A stretch of DNA of 63,095 nt from Marinococcus luteus_A. Its GTDB lineage: Bacteria > Bacillota > Bacilli > Bacillales > Marinococcaceae. Both the position numbers and the translations under genes were made by a program. Shown piece by piece: positions 26,694 to 35,561 of this stretch. The number at the start of each line of letters is the position of its first letter. The stretch's first letter is position 1. The notes under the pieces were generated by a model. The model was not told where the DNA came from, searched no databases, and saw only the letters and a list, made by a program, of their open reading frames with translations. The DNA lies in assembly GCF_034497705.1 (NCBI RefSeq), contig NZ_JAXRUV010000012.1, forward strand, positions 1 to 63,095. The letters are read 5' to 3'.

Positions 26694-26815
26694 GCAAACG
26701 TTTGCTCAAATTTATTATCTTTTAAATAATTTGTTATTGCAATTAATAACGATTGTAAATATAATAAGATTAAATTTGAAAGCGATTTCATAAAATTATT
26801 TATGCAAACGTTTGC
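26694..26815 (+). promoter_or_regulatory. Maltodextrin operon control region: two operators, promoter, cre
   Basis: Two identical palindromes GCAAACGTTTGC (26694-26705 and 26804-26815), centres 110 bp apart, match the operators of MalR-type LacI regulators. Between them are TTGCAA (26737-26742), a 17-base spacer and TATAAT (26760-26765), then TGAAAGCGATTTCA (26777-26790), a 14/14 cre just after the expected transcription start. The dedicated regulator is probably the LacI protein encoded at the operon end. Confidence 0.88.
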
Positions 26816-26844
26816 TTTCTTAATTTAGAATAGGGGGAAATGAC

Positions 26845-28128
26845 ATGAAGAAAAGACTTAGATGGCTGGCGATTCCTTTCTTAAGCGGAGCAGTTATACT
26901 CACGGGATGTGCACCAGACAGAGACGGAGGTGCTGAGGAAAACGGCGGCAGTTCGGGGAATGAAGAGCCTGATAAACCAGAAAGCTTAAAAATATGGGCA
27001 AATGATGATGACCGGCAGGTAAACGCATATAAAGAAATCACAGAAAATTTCACTGAAGAAACCGGTATTGAAGTTGAAATTGCACGCCAGGACTTTGATG
27101 GACAAACAGAAAAAATTTCTTTGGACGGCCCCGCAGGCAATGGTCCCGATTTATTTTTTCAACCGCATGACCGGATTGGCGATATTCAGCTCCAGGGGCT
27201 TGCCTCCCCGTTGGATGCAGAAGATGAAAGGCTGGAGGAATACCAGGAAGAAGCGGTACAGGCAATGACATACGACGGAGAGCTTTATGGAATTCCGTCG
27301 GTAACAGAAACTTACGCGATGCTGTACAATAAAGAAATTTTGGAGGAGCCGCCGGAGACTCTGGAAGAACTCGAAGAGGCAGCCGAAGAGCACACGGATG
27401 CCGGTAATGATGAGTATGGATTTCTTATGGAAGCAGCCAACTTTTATTTCACCTATCCGTTTGTAACAGCTTACGGGGGATACGTTTTTGAACAAAATGA
27501 AGACGGTACCTACAATACGGAGGATATTGGACTTGCCACTGATGGAGCTGTAGAGGGCGGAGAAATGATCGGTTCATGGTACGAAGAGGGCTATATCCCT
27601 CAGGGAATAACTGCAGACGTGATGAATGGTTTGTTTGAAAGCGGAGACGTTGGGGCAGTAGTCAGCGGACCATGGTCTCTGCGGGGGTATGAAGAAGCAA
27701 TAGGTGAAGAAAACCTTGGAGTAGCAACTCTGCCAACGACAGAGGACGGTGAAGAACTAACTTCATTCTCGGGAGTAAAGGGATGGATGGTTTCTAATTT
27801 CGTCGAAGAGGACCGCAAATATTGGGCGGAAGAGCTGGCATTATTTATGACCAACGAAGAAAGCTCAAAAACATATTTTGAAACTGCTGGAGAAGTCCCG
27901 GCGAATACAGCAGTCGTAGAGTCAGATCTGATTCAGGAAGACGAATATTTTGCGGGATTTGCTGAGCAAACCAGACATGCAGAGCCAATGCCAAATGTAC
28001 CGGAAATGACGCAGGTGTGGGATCCAATGGCAGATGCTCATGAATACATCGCAGAAGGAGCCGCTGCAAAAGAAGTGCTTGAAGAAGCTGAAGGCGAAAT
28101 AGAGCAGGAAATTGAATTGCAAGAATAA
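26845..28128 (+). CDS. mdxE: Maltodextrin ABC transporter, substrate-binding lipoprotein
   Basis: A 427-residue secreted lipoprotein. The signal peptide ends in the lipobox LTGC (Cys at residue 22), followed by an acidic, Gly/Ser-rich linker. The type 1 solute-binding fold includes 'LKIWANDDDRQVNAYKEI', 'GPDLFFQPHDRIG', 'YGIPSVTETYAMLYNKEI' and 'GDVGAVVSGPWSLRGY', typical of MalE/MdxE. The protein is very acidic, as in halophiles. GGGGGAAAT precedes the ATG. First gene of the operon with the permease genes; no ATPase gene is included, so a shared MsmX-like ATPase encoded elsewhere is expected. Confidence 0.93.
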   Translation: MKKRLRWLAIPFLSGAVILTGCAPDRDGGAEENGGSSGNEEPDKPESLKIWANDDDRQVNAYKEITENFTEETGIEVEIARQDFDGQTEKISLDGPAGNGPDLFFQPHDRIGDIQLQGLASPLDAEDERLEEYQEEAVQAMTYDGELYGIPSVTETYAMLYNKEILEEPPETLEELEEAAEEHTDAGNDEYGFLMEAANFYFTYPFVTAYGGYVFEQNEDGTYNTEDIGLATDGAVEGGEMIGSWYEEGYIPQGITADVMNGLFESGDVGAVVSGPWSLRGYEEAIGEENLGVATLPTTEDGEELTSFSGVKGWMVSNFVEEDRKYWAEELALFMTNEESSKTYFETAGEVPANTAVVESDLIQEDEYFAGFAEQTRHAEPMPNVPEMTQVWDPMADAHEYIAEGAAAKEVLEEAEGEIEQEIELQE

Positions 28129-28147
28129 CTATAGGCTTTCAAATGAT

Positions 28148-28183
28148 AACGCGGGCTTTTGAACATATCTGATGGCCCGCGTT
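28148..28183 (+). terminator. Intercistronic stem-loop between mdxE and mdxF
   Basis: AACGCGGGC (28148-28156) and GCCCGCGTT (28175-28183) form a perfect 9-bp GC-rich stem with only a short following AT run. Such structures after binding-protein genes usually stabilise or partly terminate the transcript so that the binding protein is made in excess. Confidence 0.7.
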
Positions 28184-28206
28184 TAATATTTACACAGGAG
28201 GTTCTT

Positions 28207-29505
28207 ATGCAAAATGAAAGGGCACTTTCACATAATAATAAACAGTCCCGGCACAGTGTACGTCTCGCTGTACTTTTAAGTATCATCCCTGGGGCAGGGC
28301 AATGGTATAACAGGCGATGGATTAAAGGAACAATTCTCTTTTTTATGGCGGCCGCATTCATTATCTCTTTTTTTCAGTTTATTAGTGTAGGACTTTGGGG
28401 TTTGCGCACACTTGGTACTATTCCTGGGCTTGATGATTCCCGGGCATTAATTATTCAAGGAATACTATCATTGTTTTTAATAGTGGTCGGAGCAGGATTT
28501 TACATTTTTAACCTCGTGGATGCCCGTCAGGACGCTGTCAAGATTTCTGAAGGCTGGGTCCTTCCCTCGGTAAAAGAAGCATTTAAAAACTGGTGGGATG
28601 CTATTTTTCCGTATGCGCTTATAACGCCTGGCTTTTTACTGCTTATATTTGTCGTCGTTTTTCCACTGCTCTTTATGATATTACTCGCTTTTACTAATTA
28701 CGACCGGTACAATGCACCGCCCGGAAATCTGTTGGAATGGGTGGGATTTGAAAACTTTCTAAACATTATCAATGTACCTATTTGGCGGGAAACTTTTATA
28801 TCTGTACTTTCCTGGACACTCGTATGGACATTTGTTGCTACTACTCTTCAAATTATACTGGCCCTGGTGTTAGCTGTGTTTGTAAATGATGAAAGAATAA
28901 AGGGAAAAAAGTTGATCCGAACGGTATTTATTCTTCCGTGGGCAGTACCTGCCTTCGTGACGATACTTATTTTTGCAGCGTTGTTTAATGATAATTTTGG
29001 GGCCGTCAATCAAGGAATCATGGAACCATTATTTGGGCAGAGTGTCCCATGGCTCACAGATCCATTATGGTCCCGCACGGCTCTGATTATGATTCAGGTA
29101 TGGCTCGGTTTTCCATTTGTATTCGCTTTATTTACGGGGGTTCTGCAAAGTGTGTCTAAAGAATGGTACGAAGCAGCGGACGTCGACGGCGGATCAAAGC
29201 TTCAAAAATTTCAATTTATCACTCTGCCCCACGTATTATTTGCTACGGCACCTCTTTTGATCATGCAGTATTCGTTTAATTTTAATAATTTTAATATCAT
29301 TTACTTATTTAATGAAGGCGGCCCGGCAGTGAGAGGGCAAAATGCCGGAGGAACGGATATATTAATTTCCTGGGTTTATGAACTTACTTTCCAGAATAAT
29401 ATGTTTAACATGGCGGCAGCCATATCATTAATTATGGGTCTGATGATTGCAGCATTTGCTATTCTTCAATTCAGACGCACAAAATCATTTCAGGAAGAGG
29501 GGTAG
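28207..29505 (+). CDS. mdxF: Maltodextrin ABC transporter permease (MalF type)
   Basis: A 432-residue inner-membrane permease. The N-terminal extension carries a small two-helix module ('LLSIIPGAGQWYNRRWIKG') found in Bacillus MdxF. The BPD-transporter core includes the EAA loop 'EWYEAADVDGGSKLQKFQFITLPHV', which docks the ATPase. Length agrees with B. subtilis MdxF. The ATG at 28207 follows ACAGGAGG; the longer frame from 28159 crosses the stem-loop and is not used. Five bases separate its stop from mdxG. Confidence 0.92.
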   Translation: MQNERALSHNNKQSRHSVRLAVLLSIIPGAGQWYNRRWIKGTILFFMAAAFIISFFQFISVGLWGLRTLGTIPGLDDSRALIIQGILSLFLIVVGAGFYIFNLVDARQDAVKISEGWVLPSVKEAFKNWWDAIFPYALITPGFLLLIFVVVFPLLFMILLAFTNYDRYNAPPGNLLEWVGFENFLNIINVPIWRETFISVLSWTLVWTFVATTLQIILALVLAVFVNDERIKGKKLIRTVFILPWAVPAFVTILIFAALFNDNFGAVNQGIMEPLFGQSVPWLTDPLWSRTALIMIQVWLGFPFVFALFTGVLQSVSKEWYEAADVDGGSKLQKFQFITLPHVLFATAPLLIMQYSFNFNNFNIIYLFNEGGPAVRGQNAGGTDILISWVYELTFQNNMFNMAAAISLIMGLMIAAFAILQFRRTKSFQEEG

Positions 29506-29510
29506 AGGTA

Positions 29511-30353
29511 ATGTCGGCACGTATGAAATCCCGTTTGGAAGTAACCGGAATTTATGCAGTGATAGCTGTAATGTTCGTCATTATTTTTTATCCGCTGCTT
29601 TGGACCTTTGGGTTGTCTTTGAACGAAGGCACTAACCTGTATTCTTCGAGCATCATTCCAAAAAACCTTTCATTTGAGCATTACATTTGGCTTTTCACAG
29701 ATCCCGCAAGTAATTATGTGACGTGGTATAAAAACACGCTTATCGTTGCCGCTACGGTTTCTATTGTAGCTACATTTTTTGTAGCTTTGACCGCATATTC
29801 ATTTTCAAGGTATCGTTTCCGTGGAAGAAAGTATGGCATATACACATTTTTAATTCTACAAATGTTTCCTGTTTTAATGGGCATGGTTGCTCTATACATT
29901 TTATTAAACACGGTAGGGCTGCTGGATTCACTTTTAGGACTGATTTTGATATATTTAGGCGGAGCGATACCGATGAATGCGTTCCTTGTAAAAGGATATT
30001 TTGATACAATTCCTAAGGAATTGGATGAATCAGCAAGAATTGATGGAGCAGGGCACTTCTCTGTATTGTTCAAAATTATGCTCCCGCTTGCAAAGCCAAT
30101 ACTCGCTGTAGTGGCATTATTTAATTTCATGACGCCATTTATGGATTTTCTGCTGCCAAGCATTATACTAAGAAGTGAAGAAAATTTTACGCTGGCGCTT
30201 GGTTTATTTAATTTTGTTAACGACCAATTTTCAAATAATTTCACTCGCTTTGCAGCTGGTTCTGTATTAATTGCAGTGCCAATTGCAACGGTTTATTTAC
30301 TTTTACAGCGGTGGTTAATTTCAGGGCTCACCTCTGGAGCAACAAAAGGATAA
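29511..30353 (+). CDS. mdxG: Maltodextrin ABC transporter permease (MalG type)
   Basis: A 280-residue permease with six predicted helices and the EAA motif 'ELDESARIDGAGHFSVLFKIMLPLAKP'. It pairs with MdxF to form the translocation channel. A GAGGGGTAGAGG region precedes the ATG. Its stop overlaps the ribosome binding region of the regulator gene that follows. Confidence 0.93.
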   Translation: MSARMKSRLEVTGIYAVIAVMFVIIFYPLLWTFGLSLNEGTNLYSSSIIPKNLSFEHYIWLFTDPASNYVTWYKNTLIVAATVSIVATFFVALTAYSFSRYRFRGRKYGIYTFLILQMFPVLMGMVALYILLNTVGLLDSLLGLILIYLGGAIPMNAFLVKGYFDTIPKELDESARIDGAGHFSVLFKIMLPLAKPILAVVALFNFMTPFMDFLLPSIILRSEENFTLALGLFNFVNDQFSNNFTRFAAGSVLIAVPIATVYLLLQRWLISGLTSGATKG

Positions 30354-30386
30354 ACCATGAGAGCTGGCAGGAAAGAGGGACCCCTA

Positions 30387-31409
30387 GTGGCTGTAACGAT
30401 AAAAGATGTGGCAAAACGTGCGAATGTAGCGGCGTCTACGGTATCGCGGGTCATTGCTAATAGCTCTAAAATTAGCCCCGGCACAGCACGCAGGGTTCGT
30501 GAAGCAATCAAAGAGCTTGATTACAATCCAAATTACCATGCCAGAAGCTTAGTTAAAAACACAACAAACACTATAGGAATCGTGATGCCGAGGTCGGCCC
30601 AGTCGACATTTCAAAATCCCTTCTTTCCAGAAGTAATCAGGGGGATTACGTCTGAAATACATGATAAGGATATAGGATTGTATCTATCCACAGGGCAGAC
30701 GGAAGATGAAATTTATAATGAAGTGGTGAAAATGGTAGTGGAAAGCCGGGTGGATGGAATTATTCTTTTGTATTCTCAAGAGAACGACCGCATCATGCCT
30801 TTTCTATTAGAGAAAAATTTCCCCTTTGTATTAATTGGACGTCCTTCTAAACAGTTAAACCAAATATCCTACGTTAATAATGATAATGTGAAAGCAGGGG
30901 GAATGCTCACAGAATACCTGCTGCTCCTTAATCATAAAAAAATCGGTTTCATCGGTGGAAATGAAAACTCGATGGTAACGAAAGATCATTTAGAAGGATA
31001 TGTAAACGCCCTGGCGAAAAGATCGGTTCCATTCCGGGAAGAATATGTTGTTTATCGGGAAGAAATTAAAGAAGGCGGACAGGAAGCAGCTATCGAATTA
31101 ATGTCACTTTCGAGCCCGCCCACTGCAATAATTGCTGCAGATGACATGATGGCTTTTGGGGTACTGCGAATGATCCAGGACATGAACAAAAAGGTGCCAG
31201 ATGATGTTTCCATTGTCAGCTTTAATAATTTTATGCTTTCTGAGCTCTCCGCCCCGCCTCTTACTACAGTGGATATCCACATATTCGATTTAGGGGCGCG
31301 GGCAGCGGAGAGCTTAGTGAATTTAATGCATTCAGGCAACAAAGATATTCAGCACACAATCGTGCCGCATCATTTGGTTAAAAGAGACTCGTGCACAGTA
31401 TGGGATTAA
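30387..31409 (+). CDS. malR: LacI-family regulator of the maltodextrin operon
   Basis: A 340-residue LacI/GalR repressor. The HTH and hinge are 'VTIKDVAKRANVAASTVSRVIANSSKISPGTARRVREAI', followed by a periplasmic-binding-protein-like sugar domain ('TIGIVMPRSAQSTFQNPFFPEVIRGI'), close to MalR/YvdE. I favour the GTG at 30387, since the family begins with (V)TIKDVA and GAGGGA lies upstream; ATG at 30357 with AAAGGA is an alternative adding ten residues. As last gene of the operon it is probably autoregulated through the two GCAAACGTTTGC operators. Confidence 0.88.
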   Translation: MAVTIKDVAKRANVAASTVSRVIANSSKISPGTARRVREAIKELDYNPNYHARSLVKNTTNTIGIVMPRSAQSTFQNPFFPEVIRGITSEIHDKDIGLYLSTGQTEDEIYNEVVKMVVESRVDGIILLYSQENDRIMPFLLEKNFPFVLIGRPSKQLNQISYVNNDNVKAGGMLTEYLLLLNHKKIGFIGGNENSMVTKDHLEGYVNALAKRSVPFREEYVVYREEIKEGGQEAAIELMSLSSPPTAIIAADDMMAFGVLRMIQDMNKKVPDDVSIVSFNNFMLSELSAPPLTTVDIHIFDLGARAAESLVNLMHSGNKDIQHTIVPHHLVKRDSCTVWD

Positions 31410-31488
31410 AGAGAGGCTTTTGTCCGGGCCCATCATTGTACGAATAAATAACGCTTTGCTACTGAACAATAAATGATTAAATAAGCAT

Positions 31489-31522
31489 AAAACCCCTCTG
31501 GCTTCTGCACAGAGGGGTTTTT
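31489..31522. terminator. Bidirectional terminator after malR
   Basis: AAAACCCCTCTG (31489-31500) pairs with CAGAGGGGTTTT starting at 31510, with a nine-base loop. Confidence 0.9.
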
Positions 31523-31538
31523 CTGCCCTAAATTAATG

Positions 31539-32168
31539 TTATTCACTATTCGTATTTCCTTCTGGCGGAATAGGGTGAGCCTGGAAGAACGAGGCCAGAT
31601 GCCATGTGTTGTAGGCAAGCATCTTTACGTGTTTTTTTGTAAACGCGTTTTCCTTTCCGTGACCGTCCATATAGGAGGGGCCCGGTCCGGCTTCACCTAC
31701 CCAGTAAGCATCCACATTTGGGGGTATGACAAAGCCAATGTGGGAAAGCCCGTACAGGATAGACGCGGAGGCGTGCTTTGCCCCGTCTTCATTTCCCGTA
31801 ACGACCACGCCCCCGACTTTATTGTAGTAAACGGCCTGGCCGGAGGCGTTAGTTTCTCCGCTGCTGCCATAAAGCCGCTCAATGGCGAGCGTGGCCAGAC
31901 TGCTTTTTTCTCCCAGCCAGAGGGGTGTTCCGATAATAACAATGTTTGCCTTCTGCACTTCTTTAAAGATTTTCGGCCACTCGTCTCCATTCCCCATATC
32001 ACCGCTGATGCCATAGGGAATATAATAATCAGCAAGACGGATGGTCTTTGTTTCTGCACCTTTACTTTTTAAAATATCGAGAACTTCATCCGAAAGAGCT
32101 TCAGTGTGGGAAGGCTCTGGGGAACCTTTCAAGGAAGCGTTGAGTACCACTGCGTATAGACGGCTCAT
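31539..32168 (-). CDS. NADPH-dependent FMN reductase/flavodoxin-like oxidoreductase
   Basis: A 209-residue flavodoxin-fold protein: 'VVLNASLKGSPEPSHTEAL' forms the FMN phosphate-binding loop, 'ANIVIIGTPLWLGEKSS' the isoalloxazine loop and 'GGVVVTGNEDGAKHA' the third FMN contact. The family reduces quinones, FMN or aromatic compounds using NAD(P)H. The start at 32168 follows AAGGAGAG; the frame upstream to 32297 overlaps the next gene and is not coding. It lies 77 bases downstream of the glutaredoxin-like gene, on the same strand. Confidence 0.87.
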   Translation of the reverse strand: MSRLYAVVLNASLKGSPEPSHTEALSDEVLDILKSKGAETKTIRLADYYIPYGISGDMGNGDEWPKIFKEVQKANIVIIGTPLWLGEKSSLATLAIERLYGSSGETNASGQAVYYNKVGGVVVTGNEDGAKHASASILYGLSHIGFVIPPNVDAYWVGEAGPGPSYMDGHGKENAFTKKHVKMLAYNTWHLASFFQAHPIPPEGNTNSE

Positions 32169-32245
32169 GAAACATCTCTCCTTGTTATTCATCGCATAGA
32201 TGAAAGTGTGGTACAAATCACGGCTGGATGAAATGACTAAAATGA

Positions 32246-32461
32246 TCAACAGTGAGAAGCGAGCACGGAAGAAAGGGGAATCTGTTTCTTGCGGCAAAGA
32301 AGGACCGGGGCTTTCACTTCTCCAATGGATGCTAATAAATCGTTCACCGCCTGCTCGTCGGTGAAAAGGTTCTTTTCTCTGAAAGAAATATGATTTTTTT
32401 CAAGCGTTTCCCGCCAGTGCCAACAGTCCTGACAGCCGTCAATGGTGTAAAGTGTCACCAT
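32246..32461 (-). CDS. Glutaredoxin-like thiol protein
   Basis: A 71-residue small thioredoxin-fold protein starting 'MVTLYTIDGCQDCWHWRETLE', with a CxxC redox motif (C10-x-x-C13), and 'VKAPVLL' in place of the usual cis-proline 'TVPVV' motif. The ATG at 32461 follows AAAGGGGGG. It is divergent from the Crp/Fnr regulator gene, and the shared 91-base gap contains that regulator's putative operator, so it may belong to its regulon. Confidence 0.75.
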   Translation of the reverse strand: MVTLYTIDGCQDCWHWRETLEKNHISFREKNLFTDEQAVNDLLASIGEVKAPVLLCRKKQIPLSSVLASHC

Positions 32462-32509
32462 TGGAATCCCCCCTTTTATGCTATGATACAAGTACCAGGC
32501 ATGGACGTC

Positions 32510-32525
32510 CGTAAGATAACTTACA
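32510..32525. promoter_or_regulatory. Crp/Fnr-type operator, site A
   Basis: CGTAAGATAACTTACA is a near-perfect palindrome (GTAAG-N4-CTTAC) 27 bases before the Crp/Fnr gene and 49 bases from the divergent glutaredoxin-like gene, consistent with autoregulation. Confidence 0.65.
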
Positions 32526-32552
32526 TTTTATAGAAAGAGAGGGCAGAAAAGC

Positions 32553-33233
32553 ATGGATAAACTTTCAGAGATTTCTCAGATCAGCTTGTTCGAAGAACTG
32601 AAAAAGGATGAGCTTCGTACGATCGATAAAATGAGTGAAATGCGCCCAATCAAAAAGGGAGCAGTTATCGTTTCCCCGGAAAGACCTATCCCGGCCCTTT
32701 TTTTATTAAAGCAGGGCCAGGTGCGGCTGTACCGGATGAATCATCAGGGCCGCCAGTTTACAGTGGATATTTTGACGAATGGGAATATTTTTGGGGAAAC
32801 GAGCTCCATTTCATTAACAGACGAAAATGTATACGCTGAAGCTATGACGGATACCTACGTGTGCATTATAAATGTGGATGAGTTTGAACTATTCATTGAG
32901 CGGCATCCAAAGATTGCGCTGAAGCTGATCAATATATTGTCCAACCGGCTGAAGGAAACCTACTCCATGAGTGAAAAAATCGCGTTATCAGATGTGAAGT
33001 ACCGGATTTTGTTTCTGCTGTTAAAGCTGAGCGAAAAGGAAGGCAAGCGGCATCATGAGTGGCAGTCCATTGAGATGAAATTAACACATGCGGATATTGC
33101 AAACATGGTGGGGTCTACAAGGGAAACGACGAGTGCGGTATTGAGCTCATTTAAAAAGCAGGGGATTATTAAACAGGAAGGCTTTCTATCCATTAATGCA
33201 GACAGGGCTTACAAAATATTGGATGAAATATGA
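32553..33233 (+). CDS. Crp/Fnr-family transcriptional regulator
   Basis: A 226-residue protein: N-terminal cyclic-nucleotide-binding-like beta roll (residues 10-120), dimerisation helix ('IALKLINILSNRLKET'), and C-terminal winged HTH with recognition helix 'STRETTSAVLSSFKK' (R190, E191). It has no Fnr-type cysteine cluster (only C104), so an iron-sulfur oxygen sensor is unlikely. The position equivalent to Crp R185 is alanine (A195), which fits the TGTAA rather than TGTGA half-sites found nearby. GAAAGAGAGGG precedes the ATG. It probably controls redox and envelope genes around 32-37 kb. Confidence 0.88.
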   Translation: MDKLSEISQISLFEELKKDELRTIDKMSEMRPIKKGAVIVSPERPIPALFLLKQGQVRLYRMNHQGRQFTVDILTNGNIFGETSSISLTDENVYAEAMTDTYVCIINVDEFELFIERHPKIALKLINILSNRLKETYSMSEKIALSDVKYRILFLLLKLSEKEGKRHHEWQSIEMKLTHADIANMVGSTRETTSAVLSSFKKQGIIKQEGFLSINADRAYKILDEI

Positions 33234-33288
33234 AGCGGCAAATGAATGTTGCTTTTGATAAACATGTATAACTATACCCTTTATACAA

Positions 33289-33336
33289 GAAAAAACCCGC
33301 CCGGTTCGTGTGTTTAATGCGACTCGGGCGGATTTT
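33289..33336. terminator. Bidirectional terminator
   Basis: CCGCCCG (33297-33303) pairs with CGGGCGG (33325-33331), flanked by an A run on the left (a T run for the minus-strand gene) and TTTT on the right. Confidence 0.75.
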
Positions 33337-33362
33337 GTGTTTTGAGATCTGATTAAAGAAAC

Positions 33363-34028
33363 TCAGCCTTCGATTAACGGATTGAGCGTGGTGTAGTGAT
33401 AATCCGGAGGCAGCTGAAGCTCCTCTGTTGGCTGTTCACTTCGGTTGATCCAGGCCGTAGTGAAGCCAAATGCTTTAGCGCCGCTAATGTCCCAGCCGTT
33501 GCTCGATAGAAAGGTAATTTCATGACGAGGTACGCGGGCGGTATCTAAAATAAGCTGGTACGATGCCGGGGAAGGCTTGAATTGTTTAATGTCATCAACA
33601 CTGATGATGTGATCGAGGTAGTCGTTTAACCCAGCCTGTTCAAGCAATGGCTCGAGCATGTCTCTTGACCCGTTACTGAACACGATCAGGGTGGCAGACT
33701 GGTCTTTGAGCTTCTGCAGTACATGCATGCTTTCTTCAAAGAGCGATAAATGATTGTAGGCCTTCATCAGCTTTTGTTCAGTTTCCTGGGTCCATTCGGC
33801 ATGATGGGCAGCTAAAGAGAACCGAAGCGCATCTTTTGTAACAGAGGAAAAGGGTACATATTTTCCCATGGCCTGACGGAGAAAGGAATACTGGATCTGC
33901 TTTTGTCTCCAAAGCTGGCCGATGCTCTCCCCATGTCCGGGGAAATACTCCTCGCAGGTGGTATCGACTGATTGAATATTAAACAGAGTTCCATAAACGT
34001 CAAAGGCAAAAATGGAGTTTGCAGACAT
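33363..34028 (-). CDS. L-2-haloacid dehalogenase (HAD type II)
   Basis: A 221-residue HAD-superfamily hydrolase. The nucleophile is in 'FAFDVYGTLFN', motif II is 'IVFSNGSRDML', motif III lysine is in 'KQFKPSPASYQ' and motif IV 'FLSSNGWDISGAKAFG' has the S-x-N-x-x-D pattern of haloacid dehalogenases. 'QLWRQKQIQYSFLR' matches the cap-domain signature of type II enzymes, which hydrolyse L-2-haloacids to D-2-hydroxyacids; related phosphatases cannot be ruled out. The ATG at 34028 follows AAAGGAG. Confidence 0.88.
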   Translation of the reverse strand: MSANSIFAFDVYGTLFNIQSVDTTCEEYFPGHGESIGQLWRQKQIQYSFLRQAMGKYVPFSSVTKDALRFSLAAHHAEWTQETEQKLMKAYNHLSLFEESMHVLQKLKDQSATLIVFSNGSRDMLEPLLEQAGLNDYLDHIISVDDIKQFKPSPASYQLILDTARVPRHEITFLSSNGWDISGAKAFGFTTAWINRSEQPTEELQLPPDYHYTTLNPLIEG

Positions 34029-34091
34029 CGAAAGGCTCCTTTTCAATTTATATTTTCGAAGTAAACATAGTTTAAAAGGCGGGCGGCCGTT

Positions 34092-34865
34092 TTACAGTCC
34101 AAATGAAGTCATGCCGCCGTCAATGTAAATGTTCTGGCCGTTGACATAGCTCGACCCGGGAGCAGCCAGATACAGGACAGAGGTTTTGAGTTCGTCGAGA
34201 CGGCCGGTACGCTGGACCGGGGTGCGCTGTTCAACGGAGTGCCGGAAGTCGTCGTCTTCAAGGGATTCGGCATTGAAATCTGTTTTAAAGAACCATGGGC
34301 TGATCGCGTTCACCGTAATACCGTACGGGGCAAGCTCGCCCGACAACTGTTTGGTAAAATGGATAAGGCCTGCCTTGCTCGGGCCATAGACAGAACTGAA
34401 GAACAAGCTTACGCCGCCGGCAACCGAAGCCGTATTCACAATGCGGCCGTAATTAGCTTTTTTCATGTGGGGAACGACGGCCTGGGTCATTAGAAAGGCA
34501 GACTTCAAGTTCGTATTGAACACGTGCTCCCAGTCTTCTTCGCTTATATCTTCCACCTTACCATAAGCGGCGGTGCCGGCATTATTAACAAGCACGTCGA
34601 TCCGGCCGAAGTCGTTCATTATACGTTCCACTGTCTCGGACACCTGATCTTTGTCCGTCACGTCGCAGGTGAGAGGAGTCACTTCGGCATTCGTTTCGTT
34701 GCTGATTTCATCAGCTGCTTCTTCAATTTTGCTTTGGGTACGGCCGAGAATAACCACGTGAGCTTCAGCGCCGGCGAGTGTTTCGGCCATTGCTTTTCCA
34801 ATGCCGCTGCCGCCCCCGGTGACAACGGCCACCTGGCTGGAAAGAGAAAATAAGTTCATAGACAT
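34092..34865 (-). CDS. Short-chain dehydrogenase/reductase (SDR)
   Basis: A 257-residue classical SDR: 'VVTGGGSGIGKAMA' nucleotide-binding motif, 'NNAGTAAYG', catalytic Ser in 'NTASVAGG' and the tyrosine/lysine pair in 'VYGPSKAG', ending in 'NIYIDGGMTS'. Similar to gluconate 5-dehydrogenase or 3-oxoacyl-ACP reductase-like proteins, but the substrate cannot be told. AAAGGA precedes the ATG. It lies 63 bases upstream of the haloacid dehalogenase gene on the same strand, so the two may be co-transcribed. Confidence 0.88.
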   Translation of the reverse strand: MSMNLFSLSSQVAVVTGGGSGIGKAMAETLAGAEAHVVILGRTQSKIEEAADEISNETNAEVTPLTCDVTDKDQVSETVERIMNDFGRIDVLVNNAGTAAYGKVEDISEEDWEHVFNTNLKSAFLMTQAVVPHMKKANYGRIVNTASVAGGVSLFFSSVYGPSKAGLIHFTKQLSGELAPYGITVNAISPWFFKTDFNAESLEDDDFRHSVEQRTPVQRTGRLDELKTSVLYLAAPGSSYVNGQNIYIDGGMTSFGL

Positions 34866-34969
34866 ACTATCGATCCTTTCATTTTTGGTTCTAAAGAAAA
34901 TAGAAAAAGAGAAAAACAGGAATACCCTGTCCGGATACCCCTGTTTCTATTCATTCAATCCACGGGTTT

Positions 34970-35398
34970 TTATGCTTTGGCCCAATTTGCCTGCATATCA
35001 ATGTCTGCAGCTACCATCGTCGTAAAGACCGGGCAGCGGGCGTCAACTTTTTCCTGAAGTTCCTGGATGCGCTCATCGGACTCGCTCGTGTGCACTTTTG
35101 CGTTGACTGTGATGGTTTGAAAATAAGGACGTACATCGCCTTTGCCCATCATACCGTTGGGATCGAGCTCGCCTTTAACATCAAACTCAATACCCTGAAG
35201 ATCAAAATCGATTTCTTTCGCCACAAAGTTGGCAATCGCATTTTCGCATCCGGCTAACGAAGCAAGCAGCGTACCAAGTGGGTTCGCTCCTTCATCGGTA
35301 CCTCCCATGCTGGATGGTTCGTCGATGACGATCTTATGATCTCCAGCAGTGCTTTCAGTGTTCATTCCTTTAGATACGGCGCTAATGTGTTCAATCAT
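34970..35398 (-). CDS. OsmC/Ohr family peroxiredoxin-like protein
   Basis: A 142-residue OsmC-fold protein. It has two conserved cysteines, one in 'LASLAGCENA' (near residue 50) and one in 'DARCPVF' near the C-terminus, the pair used for thiol-dependent reduction of organic hydroperoxides. Closest to the YhfA-like branch, whose substrate is less clear than for Ohr. TTAGGAGG precedes the ATG. A Crp/Fnr-type palindrome lies 74 bases upstream, suggesting control by the regulator at 32553. Confidence 0.87.
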   Translation of the reverse strand: MIEHISAVSKGMNTESTAGDHKIVIDEPSSMGGTDEGANPLGTLLASLAGCENAIANFVAKEIDFDLQGIEFDVKGELDPNGMMGKGDVRPYFQTITVNAKVHTSESDERIQELQEKVDARCPVFTTMVAADIDMQANWAKA

Positions 35399-35471
35399 GA
35401 TAAAAATCCTCCTAATGAATAATTGGTGCTGTTCGTTGTATTGCCTTCAACCTATGGCCTGAAACAGGGGG

Positions 35472-35487
35472 TGTAATATAGATTACA
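35472..35487. promoter_or_regulatory. Crp/Fnr-type operator, site B
   Basis: TGTAATATAGATTACA has the same TGTAA-N6-TTACA frame as sites A, C and D, with T/A in place of G/C at the inner position. It lies upstream of the OsmC-like gene. Confidence 0.55.
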
Positions 35488-35561
35488 TTTGCTTTTCCCG
35501 GTGATTTGTATTGTCTGGAGAGGGACTCATTCATCTGTTCCAATATTTTGGCCATGCCTTT

